From: Cohnella zeiphila
Lineage (GTDB): Bacteria; Bacillota; Bacilli; Paenibacillales; Paenibacillaceae
Assembly: GCF_014212055.1 (NCBI RefSeq)
Contig: NZ_JACJVO010000001.1
Location: 204,553 to 268,552, forward strand
DNA: 64,000 nt
Direction of reading: 5' to 3'
Part shown: piece after piece, positions 51,687 through 61,717 of the stretch
Layout of the letters: each line of letters begins with the position of its first letter
How positions within the stretch are numbered: position 1 is the stretch's first letter
Translations under genes and position numbers: made by a program
Notes under the pieces: model-generated
Told to the model about the DNA's origin: nothing
The model's input: only the letters and a program-made list of their open reading frames with translations
The model's database searches: none

Positions 51687-52841
51687 TTAAGGTTTTAATT
51701 GTGCGCCGCTTGTTCCGCTAGATCTTAACTTGATATCCGCCTTGACGGTAACATTCAAGCTCTTGAACTTATCATCCCAGTCGTCCCTTTGCTTCTTCCA
51801 CCAGTACGGATGCTTGCGATGAAGATGCTCTCCGATGCCGAATGCATCCGTTCCCCAGTTCCGGACTTTATCCATCGCCGCCTGCAAATCTTTCTGAAGC
51901 TGATCGTTTACATACCGCTCTGCCATCCTCTTGTTGTTTACTTCGGACATATCGAGCGAGGTCGTGTTTTCCAGGAGATAAGCTTGCGCCTTGACGGTCA
52001 AAACGACATGTTCGGGATTGCCGCCGGATCGAATTTGCCGCCGAAGATGGGTCAATCGGAAGGACAAGGCTCCTTTGCCGTCTTTCCAAGGGACGGTGAG
52101 TCCTTGGGACATCATTTTTCCCGACATCCATAGGACTCCGGAGCCTTCGGTTTCGTTCAGCGCCCCTTTGACTTTAAGCCGTTTGTTCAAGAAGGCATAA
52201 CCGGACCACTGGGCAATCGGAGTCGTTATCTTCGAGCTCAGTTTGGCGTTTTGGATTTGAAGAGTCGGCAACAGCGGCCGGGTTCCTTCGGAGACGCTGT
52301 CGATAATGAATTGCCGGGTGGAGAAGCTTTTTAATCCGTTGACTTGCATTTCCTTATCCGCCGCGATGCTGGATAGATGCTCCATGGGGTGTCCCAGCGT
52401 GAGAAATTGTTTGGCGCTGCCTTTAATCATGACGGTTACGTCCCGCTCATTGTTCGCGGGGTCCCGGTTCAACTTGTCGAACAGCGCGCTTACGTCGTTC
52501 TTGTTGATGAAATCTTCGCTTATGGCGATCAGGATCCGGTGGCTGGTCATTAATTTGCGGGATAACTTCTTCTGAACCTTCTCGCTGGCTTCGAAGACAT
52601 CTCTTCCGGTGGCCGACAGGACCACGAAGCCTTCCGAACTCTCGGACAGTCCGTCGAACGGACCGCTCTTCTGAGTGGGGATGACGATCTGATGGCCGAC
52701 CTCGATCTGTCCGCCTTCCGCAGGATCTATGGACGTCCCCAGAACGAACGCCAGCTGATTCGGCTCCACGATATCCGTGCAGCTGGACAAGACCAGACTG
52801 AGGACGAGGGGGACGCTCCTTCTGAATAGAAGGCGAATCAT
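51687..52841 (-). CDS. Spore germinant receptor C subunit (Ger(x)C-type lipoprotein)
   Basis: A 384-residue lipoprotein: signal peptide with LSSC (Cys21), then the Ger(x)C pattern DIVEPNQLAFVLGTSIDPA and the C-terminal helical domain (YVNDQLQKDLQAAMDKV followed by DAFGIGEHLHRKHP). C subunits sit on the outer face of the spore inner membrane and are required for receptor function. Its ATG overlaps the stop of the A-subunit gene (ATGA), so translation is coupled. Confidence 0.92.
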   Translation of the reverse strand: MIRLLFRRSVPLVLSLVLSSCTDIVEPNQLAFVLGTSIDPAEGGQIEVGHQIVIPTQKSGPFDGLSESSEGFVVLSATGRDVFEASEKVQKKLSRKLMTSHRILIAISEDFINKNDVSALFDKLNRDPANNERDVTVMIKGSAKQFLTLGHPMEHLSSIAADKEMQVNGLKSFSTRQFIIDSVSEGTRPLLPTLQIQNAKLSSKITTPIAQWSGYAFLNKRLKVKGALNETEGSGVLWMSGKMMSQGLTVPWKDGKGALSFRLTHLRRQIRSGGNPEHVVLTVKAQAYLLENTTSLDMSEVNNKRMAERYVNDQLQKDLQAAMDKVRNWGTDAFGIGEHLHRKHPYWWKKQRDDWDDKFKSLNVTVKADIKLRSSGTSGAQLKP

Positions 52842-54286
52842 CGCTTTCCGCCTCCCTTGCTCTTGCCTTTTTTGGCCCAGAAGGGATAGCGAATGACGAC
52901 ATCCTTAATCCGTTTGCCGTCGAACGGGGCCACCGGGCTCAAGTACGGCGTTCCGAAGGACTCCAGCATCACCAGATGGATCAGCAGGAAAATGATGCCG
53001 AACGTAAAACCGACGAAGCCGAGCAGGCCGCTGACGATCAGCAGAAGGTACCGGATCAACCGAAAGGGGAGCGTGGAGCTGTATCTTGGGATCGTATACG
53101 CCGCCACGCCGGTCAACGAAATGACGATGATGATCGGGGTGGAGATCAATCCTGCCTCGACGGCGGCTTGCCCGATCACGAGCGCGCCGATGATGCTGAC
53201 GACAGGGCCCAATTGATTGGGAAGATGGACTCCCGCTTCTTGCAGTCCGTCAAAAATGAACATCATGAGAAATAATTCGATGACGGTCGGGAAAGGCGAG
53301 CTTTCTCTCGCCGTCGCAATGTTGATCATGAGGCTGCTCGGGATCATATCCGGATGAAAGGTGGAAAGCGCCACATAGATGGCGGGCAGCGCAAGCGAAA
53401 CAAAGGTCAGGGTATAGCGAATCAACCGGGTCAGAATAATGAAGACGAACCGCTCGAAGTAGTCGTCCGCCGATTGAAGACCCGACCAGAACGTAACGGG
53501 AAGAATGAGGGCAAACGGGGTTCCGTTGGTGATCAGAACGACCTTTCCCTCCAATAACGAAACGGCTGCGATATCCGGACGCTCGGTGTTCTGGATCTGC
53601 GGAAAAATGGAGAACGAGCTGTTCTCGATCCATTCTTCGATATAGGAGGAGTCGATGATGCCGTCCGCTTCGATCCGGCCGAGCTTCTCCCGCACTTCCG
53701 CCAGCACTTTCTCGCTTGCAAGCCCTCGTATGTAAGCAAGAACGACCTCGGTCTGCGTATACCTGCCGATCGTGAAGGATTCCATCTTCAGATCGGGGTG
53801 AACGATTCTTCGTCTGATCATCGAGGTGTTGGTGCGAATATTCTCGACGAAGCCTTCCTTGGAGCCGCGCAAGGTCGACTCCTTCTTCGGCTCCTGAACG
53901 CTTCTCGTCTCGAAGTCTTGGACCTGTGCGATAAGAGAGGAGGCCATCCCGTCGACCAGAAGAGCCAAGCTGCCTTTCAGGATATGCTGAATCAATCCTT
54001 CCAGGGTTTGCTCCGTTTTTACATTCGTCAACGGCAGCCACTCGCGGCCGAGCATCTCGGCAAGCGACCGGATCCGGTCGATGCCTTGCGGCAATCCATT
54101 GTTGATGAGGGGCCTCAGCACGTTGTCCTCGATGCTTTGCAATCGAATCATTCCATCGATATAAAGGAGCAAAAGCTTGCTTCCGTCATTTAGAATATAA
54201 GTACGCATCACGATGTCGGAACATGGATCGAATTGTTCTTTGAGATAGGCCTCATTTTCTTCCAGATTGCCGCTTATGAAACTCAC
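52838..54286 (-). CDS. Spore germinant receptor A subunit (GerA/SpoVAF-type)
   Basis: A 482-residue protein: soluble N-terminal domain of about 250 residues, then four to five membrane helices (VVSIIGALVIGQAAVEAGL, RYLLLIVSGLLGFVGF) and a basic tail KKGKSKGGGKR. FSIFPQIQNTERPDIAAVSL and the following GRVVLI-like strand are typical of GerA. GTG 54286 has GGAGTGATG upstream. First gene of the operon, divergent from the ECF41 sigma gene. The receptor identity (germinant) cannot be read from sequence. Confidence 0.92.
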   Translation of the reverse strand: MSFISGNLEENEAYLKEQFDPCSDIVMRTYILNDGSKLLLLYIDGMIRLQSIEDNVLRPLINNGLPQGIDRIRSLAEMLGREWLPLTNVKTEQTLEGLIQHILKGSLALLVDGMASSLIAQVQDFETRSVQEPKKESTLRGSKEGFVENIRTNTSMIRRRIVHPDLKMESFTIGRYTQTEVVLAYIRGLASEKVLAEVREKLGRIEADGIIDSSYIEEWIENSSFSIFPQIQNTERPDIAAVSLLEGKVVLITNGTPFALILPVTFWSGLQSADDYFERFVFIILTRLIRYTLTFVSLALPAIYVALSTFHPDMIPSSLMINIATARESSPFPTVIELFLMMFIFDGLQEAGVHLPNQLGPVVSIIGALVIGQAAVEAGLISTPIIIVISLTGVAAYTIPRYSSTLPFRLIRYLLLIVSGLLGFVGFTFGIIFLLIHLVMLESFGTPYLSPVAPFDGKRIKDVVIRYPFWAKKGKSKGGGKR

Positions 54287-54374
54287 GAACCATCACTCCG
54301 AAGACAGGATTCCGCTCATTTGGCTATTATGGTCAAAGGGAAATAAGCATAAACGAAGATCGTTCGTATACCCG

Positions 54375-54401
54375 CGTCACAAATCGGATGCTTGCGTCGT
54401 T
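54375..54401 (+). promoter_or_regulatory. ECF41-type autoregulatory promoter
   Basis: CGTCACA (54375-54381), exactly 16 bp, then CGTT (54398-54401), close to TGTCACA-N16-CGTC. It lies 62 bp upstream of the sigma-factor start, as expected for autoregulation. Confidence 0.65.
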
Positions 54402-54463
54402 TTATGATTAGGGACAATAGCGGGCATTGCCAAACCAACAGAGAGCAAGGACGGGTATTAAGA

Positions 54464-55342
54464 ATGGAAGAACTGCGTGCACGGGAGCTATACAAGCAGT
54501 ATAAAGGGCTGTTATTCAAGCTTGCTTACCAATTGACCGGATCGGTTACCGATGCGGAGGACGCCGTTCAAGACGTTTTTCTGAAAATCTATGACGTACC
54601 GCCGGAGCGTTTGGCGAATCCCAAAGCCTATCTATGCAAAATGGTCACGAATCGCTGCCGGGATTTAAACAAAGCGGCCCGCAAGAAACGGGAGGAATAC
54701 TTCGGAGAGTGGCTGCCGGAGCCGTACCTCGCTTCGGACGAGGATTCGATGGATGAGGTCGTTCGCGACGATCTCTTGTCGTATGCCATGCTCGTGCTGC
54801 TGGAACGCTTGTCGCTGGCGGAACGGATCGTATTCGTTCTGCGCGAGGCCCTCGGCTTCGATTACGGGGAGATTGCCCGGCTCACGGATAAAAGCGAAGC
54901 CGGCTGCCGGAAGCTGTTCAGTCGCGCGAGCGCAAAAATGGGACTCGACCAGGAGGCGCCCCTTGTTCGGGAAGGAGCGGGCCGGGAGTGGGTTCAAGAT
55001 TTTTTGGCCGCGCTGAAGCAAGGCGATATGGATCGAATCCTGTCCATGCTTGATCAGGACGTCGTTCTGGTCTCCGATGGAGGGGGCAAAGTCCAGGCTG
55101 CCGTCAAACCGATTCAAACGAAGGACCTCGTCGCGCGGTTTCTTCTCGGTCCGATTCGCAAAGCGGCTACGATCGAGGGAGAAGTGGTCGTGGAGATGGC
55201 GCGGCTGAACGGCCAGTATGGCATGATTCTCCGTTCCGGCGAAGGTATTCTTACCGTGGGAATGCTTCATGTCCAGGATCATTTCATCCAAAATATCTAT
55301 ATTGTACGGAACCCTGATAAACTGACACGCTTCAGGAAGTAG
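54464..55342 (+). CDS. ECF41-group RNA polymerase sigma factor with SnoaL-like C-terminal domain
   Basis: About 292 residues. Region 2 (LAYQLTGSVTDAEDAVQDVF) and region 4 (LSLAERIVFVLREALGFDYG) are followed by a C-terminal NTF2/SnoaL-like domain. Two marks of the ECF41 group are present: WLPEP at 83-87 in the linker and NPDKL at 283-287 near the end. In this group the fused domain, not a separate anti-sigma factor, controls activity. ATG 54464 is the probable start; the earlier in-frame ATG codons lie within the promoter. Target genes are predicted to include itself and the AhpD-like gene at 50002. Confidence 0.9.
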   Translation: MEELRARELYKQYKGLLFKLAYQLTGSVTDAEDAVQDVFLKIYDVPPERLANPKAYLCKMVTNRCRDLNKAARKKREEYFGEWLPEPYLASDEDSMDEVVRDDLLSYAMLVLLERLSLAERIVFVLREALGFDYGEIARLTDKSEAGCRKLFSRASAKMGLDQEAPLVREGAGREWVQDFLAALKQGDMDRILSMLDQDVVLVSDGGGKVQAAVKPIQTKDLVARFLLGPIRKAATIEGEVVVEMARLNGQYGMILRSGEGILTVGMLHVQDHFIQNIYIVRNPDKLTRFRK

Positions 55343-55347
55343 CGGAT

Positions 55348-55408
55348 GCGGGGTATGAAAGTACCCCGCAGATGAGGGCCGCGTCTTGCCAACGGGAAAA
55401 TAATCGTC
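55348..55408 (+). promoter_or_regulatory. Hairpin and possible ECF41-like promoter before the flavoprotein gene
   Basis: GCGGGGTA (55348-55355) and TACCCCGC (55362-55369) form a hairpin without a T-run. Then CGTCTTG (55382-55388), 16 bp, CGTC (55405-55408): the -10 and spacing fit ECF41 promoters exactly but the -35 matches only its GTC core. Read-through from the sigma gene is the alternative. Confidence 0.35.
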
Positions 55409-55465
55409 TATTATAGATATCGAGGATCTTTAATAGAAATAATGAAAAATTCCGGAGGTGCGAGG

Positions 55466-56383
55466 ATGCAGGAACAACTGCTCGATGTGGCGATTGTCGG
55501 AGGCGGGCCGGCGGGCTTGAACGCCGCCCTGGTGCTGGGAAGGGCCAGAAAAAACGTTGCAGTCATCGACGAAGGACGGCCGCGAAACGCGGTGACCCGA
55601 GAGTCGCACGGCTTTCTTACCCGGGACGGAATCAGCCCGAGCGAATTTCGGCGGGTGGCGAAGGAACAGATCGCTGCCTATCCTTCCGTCTCCTTCGTAG
55701 CGGATACGGCGGTATCGGTCGCAGGCGCGGACGGACATTTCCAAATCACGACCGCGACAGGACAAAGCTTCGCAAGCCGCAAGCTGCTGTTCGCCGTAGG
55801 AATGAAAGATCAGCCTCTGAACATTCCCGGGCTGACGGAAGTTTACGGGAAGAGCGCGTTCGTCTGCCCGTATTGCGACGGCTGGGAGCTGCGGGATCAG
55901 CCCCTTGCCGTGATCAACAGAGGAGCGGAAGTCATGCACTTCGCGGCGTTGATATCGGGATGGACGGATCGCTTCACGATCTGTACGAACGGCCCCGATG
56001 AGCTGACGGAAGAGCAGCGCGAGGAGCTTCGGCGGCACCGGGTTCCCTTGTACGACGCGCCGATCCGTTCCATCGTCTCGAACGAAGGGATCGTGCGGCA
56101 AGTCGTTCTCGAAGACGGGACGGCCGTTTCGTGCTCGGGGATCTTTTTTAAACCGGAATTGGCGATCGGTTCCGAGCTGCCCCGGGCTCTGGGATGCAAA
56201 TTGACGGAGCTCGGTTCGGTTGAAGCCGATATGTTGGGAAAAACGAATGTACCGGGCGTATACAGCGCCGGGGATGCGGCGTCGCGGATGCATCAAGTCG
56301 TCGCCGCCGCCTCGATGGGCGCTCTTGCCGCCGCGGCCATGAACAACGAACTGAATGTGGAAGCTTGGAGCCGTAATGGCTGA
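55466..56383 (+). CDS. Thioredoxin reductase-like FAD-dependent oxidoreductase
   Basis: About 305 residues. The FAD loop is VGGGPAGLNAALVLGRA (from residue 11), the redox disulfide is Cys134-x-x-Cys137 (CPYCDGWE), and the second flavin motif is VYSAGDAAS near the C-terminus. It belongs to the small TrxR-like group that lacks a clear NADPH partner assignment. It probably reduces a disulfide substrate in the cytoplasm. ATG 55466 has CGGAGGTG upstream. It lies 123 bp after the ECF41 gene; oxidoreductases are a known class of ECF41 neighbours. Confidence 0.87.
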   Translation: MQEQLLDVAIVGGGPAGLNAALVLGRARKNVAVIDEGRPRNAVTRESHGFLTRDGISPSEFRRVAKEQIAAYPSVSFVADTAVSVAGADGHFQITTATGQSFASRKLLFAVGMKDQPLNIPGLTEVYGKSAFVCPYCDGWELRDQPLAVINRGAEVMHFAALISGWTDRFTICTNGPDELTEEQREELRRHRVPLYDAPIRSIVSNEGIVRQVVLEDGTAVSCSGIFFKPELAIGSELPRALGCKLTELGSVEADMLGKTNVPGVYSAGDAASRMHQVVAAASMGALAAAAMNNELNVEAWSRNG

Positions 56384-56400
56384 AGCGTGGAGGATGAGTG

Positions 56401-56437
56401 AAAAAGCAATTCCCGATCGATCGGGAATTGCTTTTTT
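56401..56437. terminator. Strong terminator after the flavoprotein gene
   Basis: Sixteen-base perfect arms (56401-56416 and 56421-56436) beginning AAAAAGCAATTCCCGA, with six T at the end. The following 240 bp up to the next gene are AT-rich with no recognised element. Confidence 0.9.
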
Positions 56438-56674
56438 ATTTAGGGGAAGCTTCCGCTTTTTCTAGCTTTTTCTTCGAATTGGAAAGAAAAACGAGAAATG
56501 AGCAGATCGTTTTTTCAGAATTTTCCCATTTCAGCAGTGGGACCATCCAACGGCGGGTGCGATACTTTTGCATGAAAGGGGGTGGAACGCACCGGGCAAG
56601 AAAGCTTCCGATTCATTCGCTGATTGATCGGGAAGGACGAACGGAACCGAATCGAACGAAAGGGAGGTTTACTC

Positions 56675-59600
56675 ATGTTGTTCTCATTCATGAATACGCT
56701 TGCAAAGTCGGCGCTATGCGCATTGCTGTTGGGAGCGTCGGCGGGAATCGTCGTCGCGGGCGGGACGCGCGCAAGCGCCGAGGAGCCACCGTCATCGCTG
56801 ACTCCGATCCACGATACGTTCGACGACGGGCAGCTTCCCCAAGGCTGGGTCGTGAAGCCGCCGGCCGGGGAACCGGAGACGACGGCAACCGTGACGGACG
56901 GAAAGCTCCATGTCGCGAACGCGGGAACCGGCAAGCAGGTGACGATCAGCAGAATGGTCAATTCCGAGGCGTTGGCCGGCAAAGTGCTGTTCCAATACGA
57001 CCTCGACGTCGTCAAAAATTCCCGTTACAGCATCTGTATGCCCGCGCTGTTCAGCGACTCCTCGAACTTCGTATCGGCGTCGCAAGTGCTCATGGCGGAG
57101 GACACGATTACCGTAAGCTCCGGCTCGGGCGACCAGACCGCTCCGTTCCGAACTCAGGAAGGCCATGACTACACGATTCAATACGTGCTGGATTACGACG
57201 CCAAGACGTTCGATCTTCTGATCACCGACAACACGGACGGATCCGTATTCGGAAAAACCGGCTTGAGCTTCAAGAGCGCGGCGGCCGACAAGCTGGAGAA
57301 GCTGGATTTCTGGATCGGCTCGAAAGCCGGCTACCCCGGCGAATACGATATCGACAACGTTACGCTCAAGCCGTATACGGCCGGCGGCGAAGTGCCGATC
57401 GACGATCTAGCGGACGTGAAAGCCAAAATCGGGAACGCGGCGGTCTTCTCGGTAGGAAGCCCGATCGTCTACCTCGACGGGGAGCGGACCGTGCTTGAGG
57501 ATGCGCAGGACATTCCCGCGAGCGTCGGCGGAGAGATATCCTTGCCGAAGGCCTATGCCACCGGACAAGCCGGCGCGTCCGGAATGATCTCCGCGGCGGA
57601 TCTGCAGGCCATGGGCAAAACCGTGTTCGACGACGGCAGCGGCCTCGTGTCCGTCAGCGACGCGCCGATCTTCGACGCAACCGCGGACGCGGCGCTGCTC
57701 GCGCGCCTGTCCGCCCTGTTCGGATTGTTCGTGTCGCCCGAGGGCGGCGGCAGCGGGAACGGAACGTTCGCTTCGCCGTTTCATTCGATCGAACAGGCCA
57801 GGGACAAGATTCGCGATATGAAAGCCGACAAGGGGCTGCCCGTCGATGGCATGACGGTATTTCTGCGCGGCGGGGATTACCGCCGGACGACTTCGGTATC
57901 GTTCGACGCCAGGGATTCCGGAACGTCCTCCTCTCCCATCGTCTATACGTCATACCCGAGCGAACAGGCGCACCTGACGGGTTCCGCCGATCTGGCGGGG
58001 GCCGAGCCGCAGCCGGTTACCGACCCCGCCATCCTGGGCCGAATTCCGGAGCAGGCTCGCGATCAGGTGGTCCAGATCGATCTGAAGCAGCTTGGCATAA
58101 CGGATTACGGCCAGATTACGCCCACGAATCCTTTTACGTCGGGCACGTACTCGCCGCCCGAGCTGTTCGTGGACGGGGAACGCCAGACGCTGGCCCGCTG
58201 GCCGAACGAAGGCGACTTCGCGCTCACCGGGGCGATCGTGAGCAAGGACGACAAGACCACGACGTTCCAATTCCCGGACGACCGGCTGCAGCGCTGGAGC
58301 CAAGCGACCGATGTCTGGTTCCAGGGCTTCTGGACGTGGGACTGGTACGACGACAGCCTCCAGCTGCTGTCCCGCGATACGGACAATAGGACAGTCACGG
58401 TCAACAATCCGAGCTATGGCGTATCGAGCGGCAAGCGGTTCTACGCCTTCAACCTGCTTGAAGAGCTTGACGAGACGGGAGAATGGTACCTCGATCGCGC
58501 GACGGGCATTTTGTATTACGATCCGCCGTACGGACTCGACGGAGCCGGAATGCGCCTGTCGCTGACGACCGCGCCGCTCCTCTCGCTCAACAATACGAGC
58601 AATGTCTCCTTCGAGCGGTTGACCTTGGAGGAGAGCCGCGGTACCGGCATCCTGATGAATCATACGGATCACGTGAGGATCGCGGGTTCGACGCTGCGCA
58701 ATCTCGGCCAGCAGGGCGTCGTCGTCAGCGGCGCCGCCGACAGCGGCGTGCTGAGCTCGGACATTCACGACATCGGCAAGGGCGGCGTCCAACTGGACGG
58801 CGGAGACATGCAGACGCTCACGTACGGCAACGACTACGTGAAGAACAGCAACCTTTACCGGACGAGCGAGCTGATTCGCACCAACATCCAGCCCGTGAAA
58901 GTGACCGGGGTCGGGAACGTCGTGAGCAACAACCTTTTTCACGACATCCCGCACCAAGCGATCGGTTATGAAGGAAACGAGCACGTATTCGAGAACAACG
59001 AAGTTTACAACGTCCTGAAGGAGACCGGGGACGCCGGCGCTTTCTACACGTACGGTTCCTGGTCGTATTACAACGATACGATTCGCAACAACGTGTTCCA
59101 CGATATCGCCGGACCGGGAACGGACGATACGTATTCGGTTTATCTGGACGGCTACACGTCCGGGCAGAACGTGCTCGGCAATCTGTTCTACAACGTGTCG
59201 AAGCCGATCCTGGTCAACGGCGGGCGCGACAACAAGGTTAAGAACAACGTCATTCTCAACAGCAAGCAGTCCATACTCGGCAACGATTATTCGGACGACA
59301 ACGCCGATCTGTCCACGCTGCTCCCGTATCAAAGGCTGATGCAGGTGCCTTACAACACGGGCATCTGGGCGGAGAAGTATCCGCTGCTGGCCGGGATCCT
59401 GGACGACAATCCGACGTATCCGAAATACAACGTCGTGACGGACAACTATATTTACGGCAGTCCGGCTCCGGCGATCCACGACAAGATCGTACAATACGGA
59501 ACGGTCGAAAAGAATACGGTCGAACAGCAGGCGCCGGCGTTCTCCGATCTGAGCGATCTGGACGGCTTGCACGGCCTGCAGACGTCGGCCATGGGCATCC

Positions 59601-61591
59601 GGCCGGATTCCTTCCGGCAGGAGTTCAAGCCGGTGAACGATTTCCGATTGTTCTATCCGCGGAACGGGGCGTCGGACGTTCAGGTCAATACCGGCAAGCT
59701 GATCTGGGGCCGCGCGGACGGAGCGGACGAATACCGGGTCATCGTCGCGACCGATCCGGAGCTGCAGAACGTCGTGATCGACAAGACGGTCATGGCTACG
59801 AAGCTGGCCGTACCGGAGCTTGAATACGGCGGCAAGACGTATTACTGGAAAGTCGAGGCCCGATCGGGGTCCGCGACCTACCGGGGCTCGAAGTGGGATC
59901 GGGACGGCGTTTTCTCGTTCGCGACCAGCGAGAAGGAAACCGTCGACACGGCCAATCTCGAGAAAGCGATCCAGAAGGCTCAGAACGTATACGATTCCTC
60001 GGAGGAAGGCGCCGCGCCGGGACAATACGCGAGCGGTTCCAAAGTGGAATTGCAGCAGGCAATCGGAGAGGCGACGGATTTGACGAACAATCCCGACGCG
60101 ACGCAGAGCGCGATTGACGCGGAGACGGCAGCTCTCGAACAGGCCGTCGCGGCGTTCGGAGCCAAACGGAACGTGCAGATTCTGACGCTTGGCGGCTTGA
60201 TCGGCGATACGGCGAAGTGGGTGACCCCCGATCGAACGGCGCTGTCTCTGTCCGACGACGGCAGGGAGATGACGTTCCATTCCGCGTCGGGCAATGCGAT
60301 CGTCGCCGGCACTAAAGATCCCGTGCACAACTACCAGCTGCTCAAGTTCAATGCGACGTTGAACCTGCAGACCGGCTGGCAAGGGTTCGGCATCCGGGCC
60401 TCAGCGCCGGACGCCGTCGCCTGGTCGGGCACCTCGTATCTGATCGTCGTCAGCGGCACGGCGATCGAGCTGCACCGGTTCGGCGCCCATAACGAGACGA
60501 TCAGCATGATTCCGAACACGTATCTCGAAAGCGGCCGATCGTACGACATCGAGTTCGGAGCGGTGGACACGCCGGTTGGCGTCAGGGTGCTGATGCGGGT
60601 TGACGGGCAGGATGTGGTCGACTATCTGGATCACGAATACGCGATTACGGGAGAAGGCAGCTTCGTCCTGTACGACGCGGGCCAGACGGGAATTACGGTC
60701 GGCGCGGTCGACCTGCCCGTTCCTTCCTGGGCGGAAGGAAGCGAGCTCGCGGCAAGCGACGTGAAGCCGAACGAGGTGCAGCTGAGCTGGCCGGCCGCGG
60801 CGAACGGCGGGGACGTCGCCGCCTATCGCATCCGGAACGGCGATTCGGTCGTCGCCACGGTGAGCGGCAGCGAGAACGGCTACCTCGTAACCGGATTGGC
60901 GCCCGGGACCGAGTACACGTTCAAGGTCGAGGCGGCGAACGCGGCGGGGCAATGGAGTCCGAGCGGGCTGAGCTTGACGGTGGAGACCGCCGCTTCCGGC
61001 TGCGAAACTTGCGAGCCGCCGGCCAAGCCGGTGCTGTCGAGCGACAACGGCTATGACACCGGGCTTCAGGACGGCAGCTATACGGTCACCATGAACCTGT
61101 GGTGGGGAACCAACGGCTCTACGTACAAGCTGTATGAGAACGGCGTTCTTATCGATACGCAGACGTTGAACGAGAATTCGCCGAACGCCCAGACCGCCTC
61201 GACGGCCATCTCGGGCAAACCGAACGGAACGTATACGTATACGTGCGAAATCGCCAACAGCGGAGGCGCGACGTCCTGCGATCCGATCGCCGTGAAGGTC
61301 ACGGACGCGAATCCGGGCAAGCCGGTTCTGTCCGACGACAACTGGGACGGGAACGGCGATTACCGCATCACGGCCAATCTGTGGTGGGGAACGAACGCCA
61401 CGTTCTTCAAGCTTTACGAGAATGGCGAACTGATCTCCGAACAGCCGCTGGAGGCCCGCACGCCCGGCGCGCAGACGGCGTCGGCGGACGTGCGGGGGAA
61501 GCAGCCCGGAACGTACACGTACGAATGCGAATGGATCAATGATGCGGGCGTGACGAAGAGCGATACGCTCGTCGTGCAAGTAACGCGCTGA
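56675..61591 (+). CDS. Large secreted multidomain protein with right-handed beta-helix and C-terminal carbohydrate-binding-like modules
   Basis: A 1638-residue exported protein. Signal peptide 1-35 (cleavage after ASA), a laminin-G-like domain (about 43-230), a right-handed parallel beta-helix (about 363-980, opening [19 protein letters not shown], with many HNVFHDI/NNVFHD-type turns), an Ig/FnIII-like domain (about 990-1085), a FIVAR repeat (about 1090-1165), a second jelly-roll (about 1166-1348), a FnIII domain (about 1350-1440) and two tandem modules (about 1447-1545 and 1546-1638) sharing NLWWGTN and KLYENG, like chitinase-A N-terminal domains. Beta-helix enzymes cut or bind polysaccharides. 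No wall-sorting motif. ATG 56675 follows AGGGAGG. Confidence 0.85.
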   Translation: MLFSFMNTLAKSALCALLLGASAGIVVAGGTRASAEEPPSSLTPIHDTFDDGQLPQGWVVKPPAGEPETTATVTDGKLHVANAGTGKQVTISRMVNSEALAGKVLFQYDLDVVKNSRYSICMPALFSDSSNFVSASQVLMAEDTITVSSGSGDQTAPFRTQEGHDYTIQYVLDYDAKTFDLLITDNTDGSVFGKTGLSFKSAAADKLEKLDFWIGSKAGYPGEYDIDNVTLKPYTAGGEVPIDDLADVKAKIGNAAVFSVGSPIVYLDGERTVLEDAQDIPASVGGEISLPKAYATGQAGASGMISAADLQAMGKTVFDDGSGLVSVSDAPIFDATADAALLARLSALFGLFVSPEGGGSGNGTFASPFHSIEQARDKIRDMKADKGLPVDGMTVFLRGGDYRRTTSVSFDARDSGTSSSPIVYTSYPSEQAHLTGSADLAGAEPQPVTDPAILGRIPEQARDQVVQIDLKQLGITDYGQITPTNPFTSGTYSPPELFVDGERQTLARWPNEGDFALTGAIVSKDDKTTTFQFPDDRLQRWSQATDVWFQGFWTWDWYDDSLQLLSRDTDNRTVTVNNPSYGVSSGKRFYAFNLLEELDETGEWYLDRATGILYYDPPYGLDGAGMRLSLTTAPLLSLNNTSNVSFERLTLEESRGTGILMNHTDHVRIAGSTLRNLGQQGVVVSGAADSGVLSSDIHDIGKGGVQLDGGDMQTLTYGNDYVKNSNLYRTSELIRTNIQPVKVTGVGNVVSNNLFHDIPHQAIGYEGNEHVFENNEVYNVLKETGDAGAFYTYGSWSYYNDTIRNNVFHDIAGPGTDDTYSVYLDGYTSGQNVLGNLFYNVSKPILVNGGRDNKVKNNVILNSKQSILGNDYSDDNADLSTLLPYQRLMQVPYNTGIWAEKYPLLAGILDDNPTYPKYNVVTDNYIYGSPAPAIHDKIVQYGTVEKNTVEQQAPAFSDLSDLDGLHGLQTSAMGIRPDSFRQEFKPVNDFRLFYPRNGASDVQVNTGKLIWGRADGADEYRVIVATDPELQNVVIDKTVMATKLAVPELEYGGKTYYWKVEARSGSATYRGSKWDRDGVFSFATSEKETVDTANLEKAIQKAQNVYDSSEEGAAPGQYASGSKVELQQAIGEATDLTNNPDATQSAIDAETAALEQAVAAFGAKRNVQILTLGGLIGDTAKWVTPDRTALSLSDDGREMTFHSASGNAIVAGTKDPVHNYQLLKFNATLNLQTGWQGFGIRASAPDAVAWSGTSYLIVVSGTAIELHRFGAHNETISMIPNTYLESGRSYDIEFGAVDTPVGVRVLMRVDGQDVVDYLDHEYAITGEGSFVLYDAGQTGITVGAVDLPVPSWAEGSELAASDVKPNEVQLSWPAAANGGDVAAYRIRNGDSVVATVSGSENGYLVTGLAPGTEYTFKVEAANAAGQWSPSGLSLTVETAASGCETCEPPAKPVLSSDNGYDTGLQDGSYTVTMNLWWGTNGSTYKLYENGVLIDTQTLNENSPNAQTASTAISGKPNGTYTYTCEIANSGGATSCDPIAVKVTDANPGKPVLSDDNWDGNGDYRITANLWWGTNATFFKLYENGELISEQPLEARTPGAQTASADVRGKQPGTYTYECEWINDAGVTKSDTLVVQVTR

Positions 61592-61606
61592 CGGACAAAT
61601 TTACAG

Positions 61607-61637
61607 GCGGGGCGAGCCGGAAGCTTGCCCCGCTTTT
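61607..61637 (+). terminator. Terminator after the large secreted protein
   Basis: GCGGGGCGAGC (61607-61617) pairs with the segment ending GCCCCGC (61633), one wobble, followed by TTTT. Confidence 0.8.
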
Positions 61638-61717
61638 CTCCGTATATGGGAACGATAACCGTATAGTCAAGCCGACAGGCATCATATGTGGCAAAAAGCG
61701 ATGGGAGGGGGTACCGC

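Noticed and set aside
54375..54398. CGTCACA...CGTC (perfect CGTC -10) before the ECF41 gene
   Set aside because: That pairing has 13-bp spacing; the CGTT three bases later gives the required 16 bp and also matches the AhpD-gene promoter.
56440..56674. Possible riboswitch in the leader of the large secreted protein
   Set aside because: Short complementary segments exist, but no conserved core of the c-di-GMP, cobalamin, SAM or other common classes could be recognised.
57950..60382. 810-codon open frame on the minus strand
   Set aside because: It lies wholly inside the beta-helix gene and reads as a Val/Arg/His-rich shadow typical of GC-rich coding DNA; no domain is recognisable.
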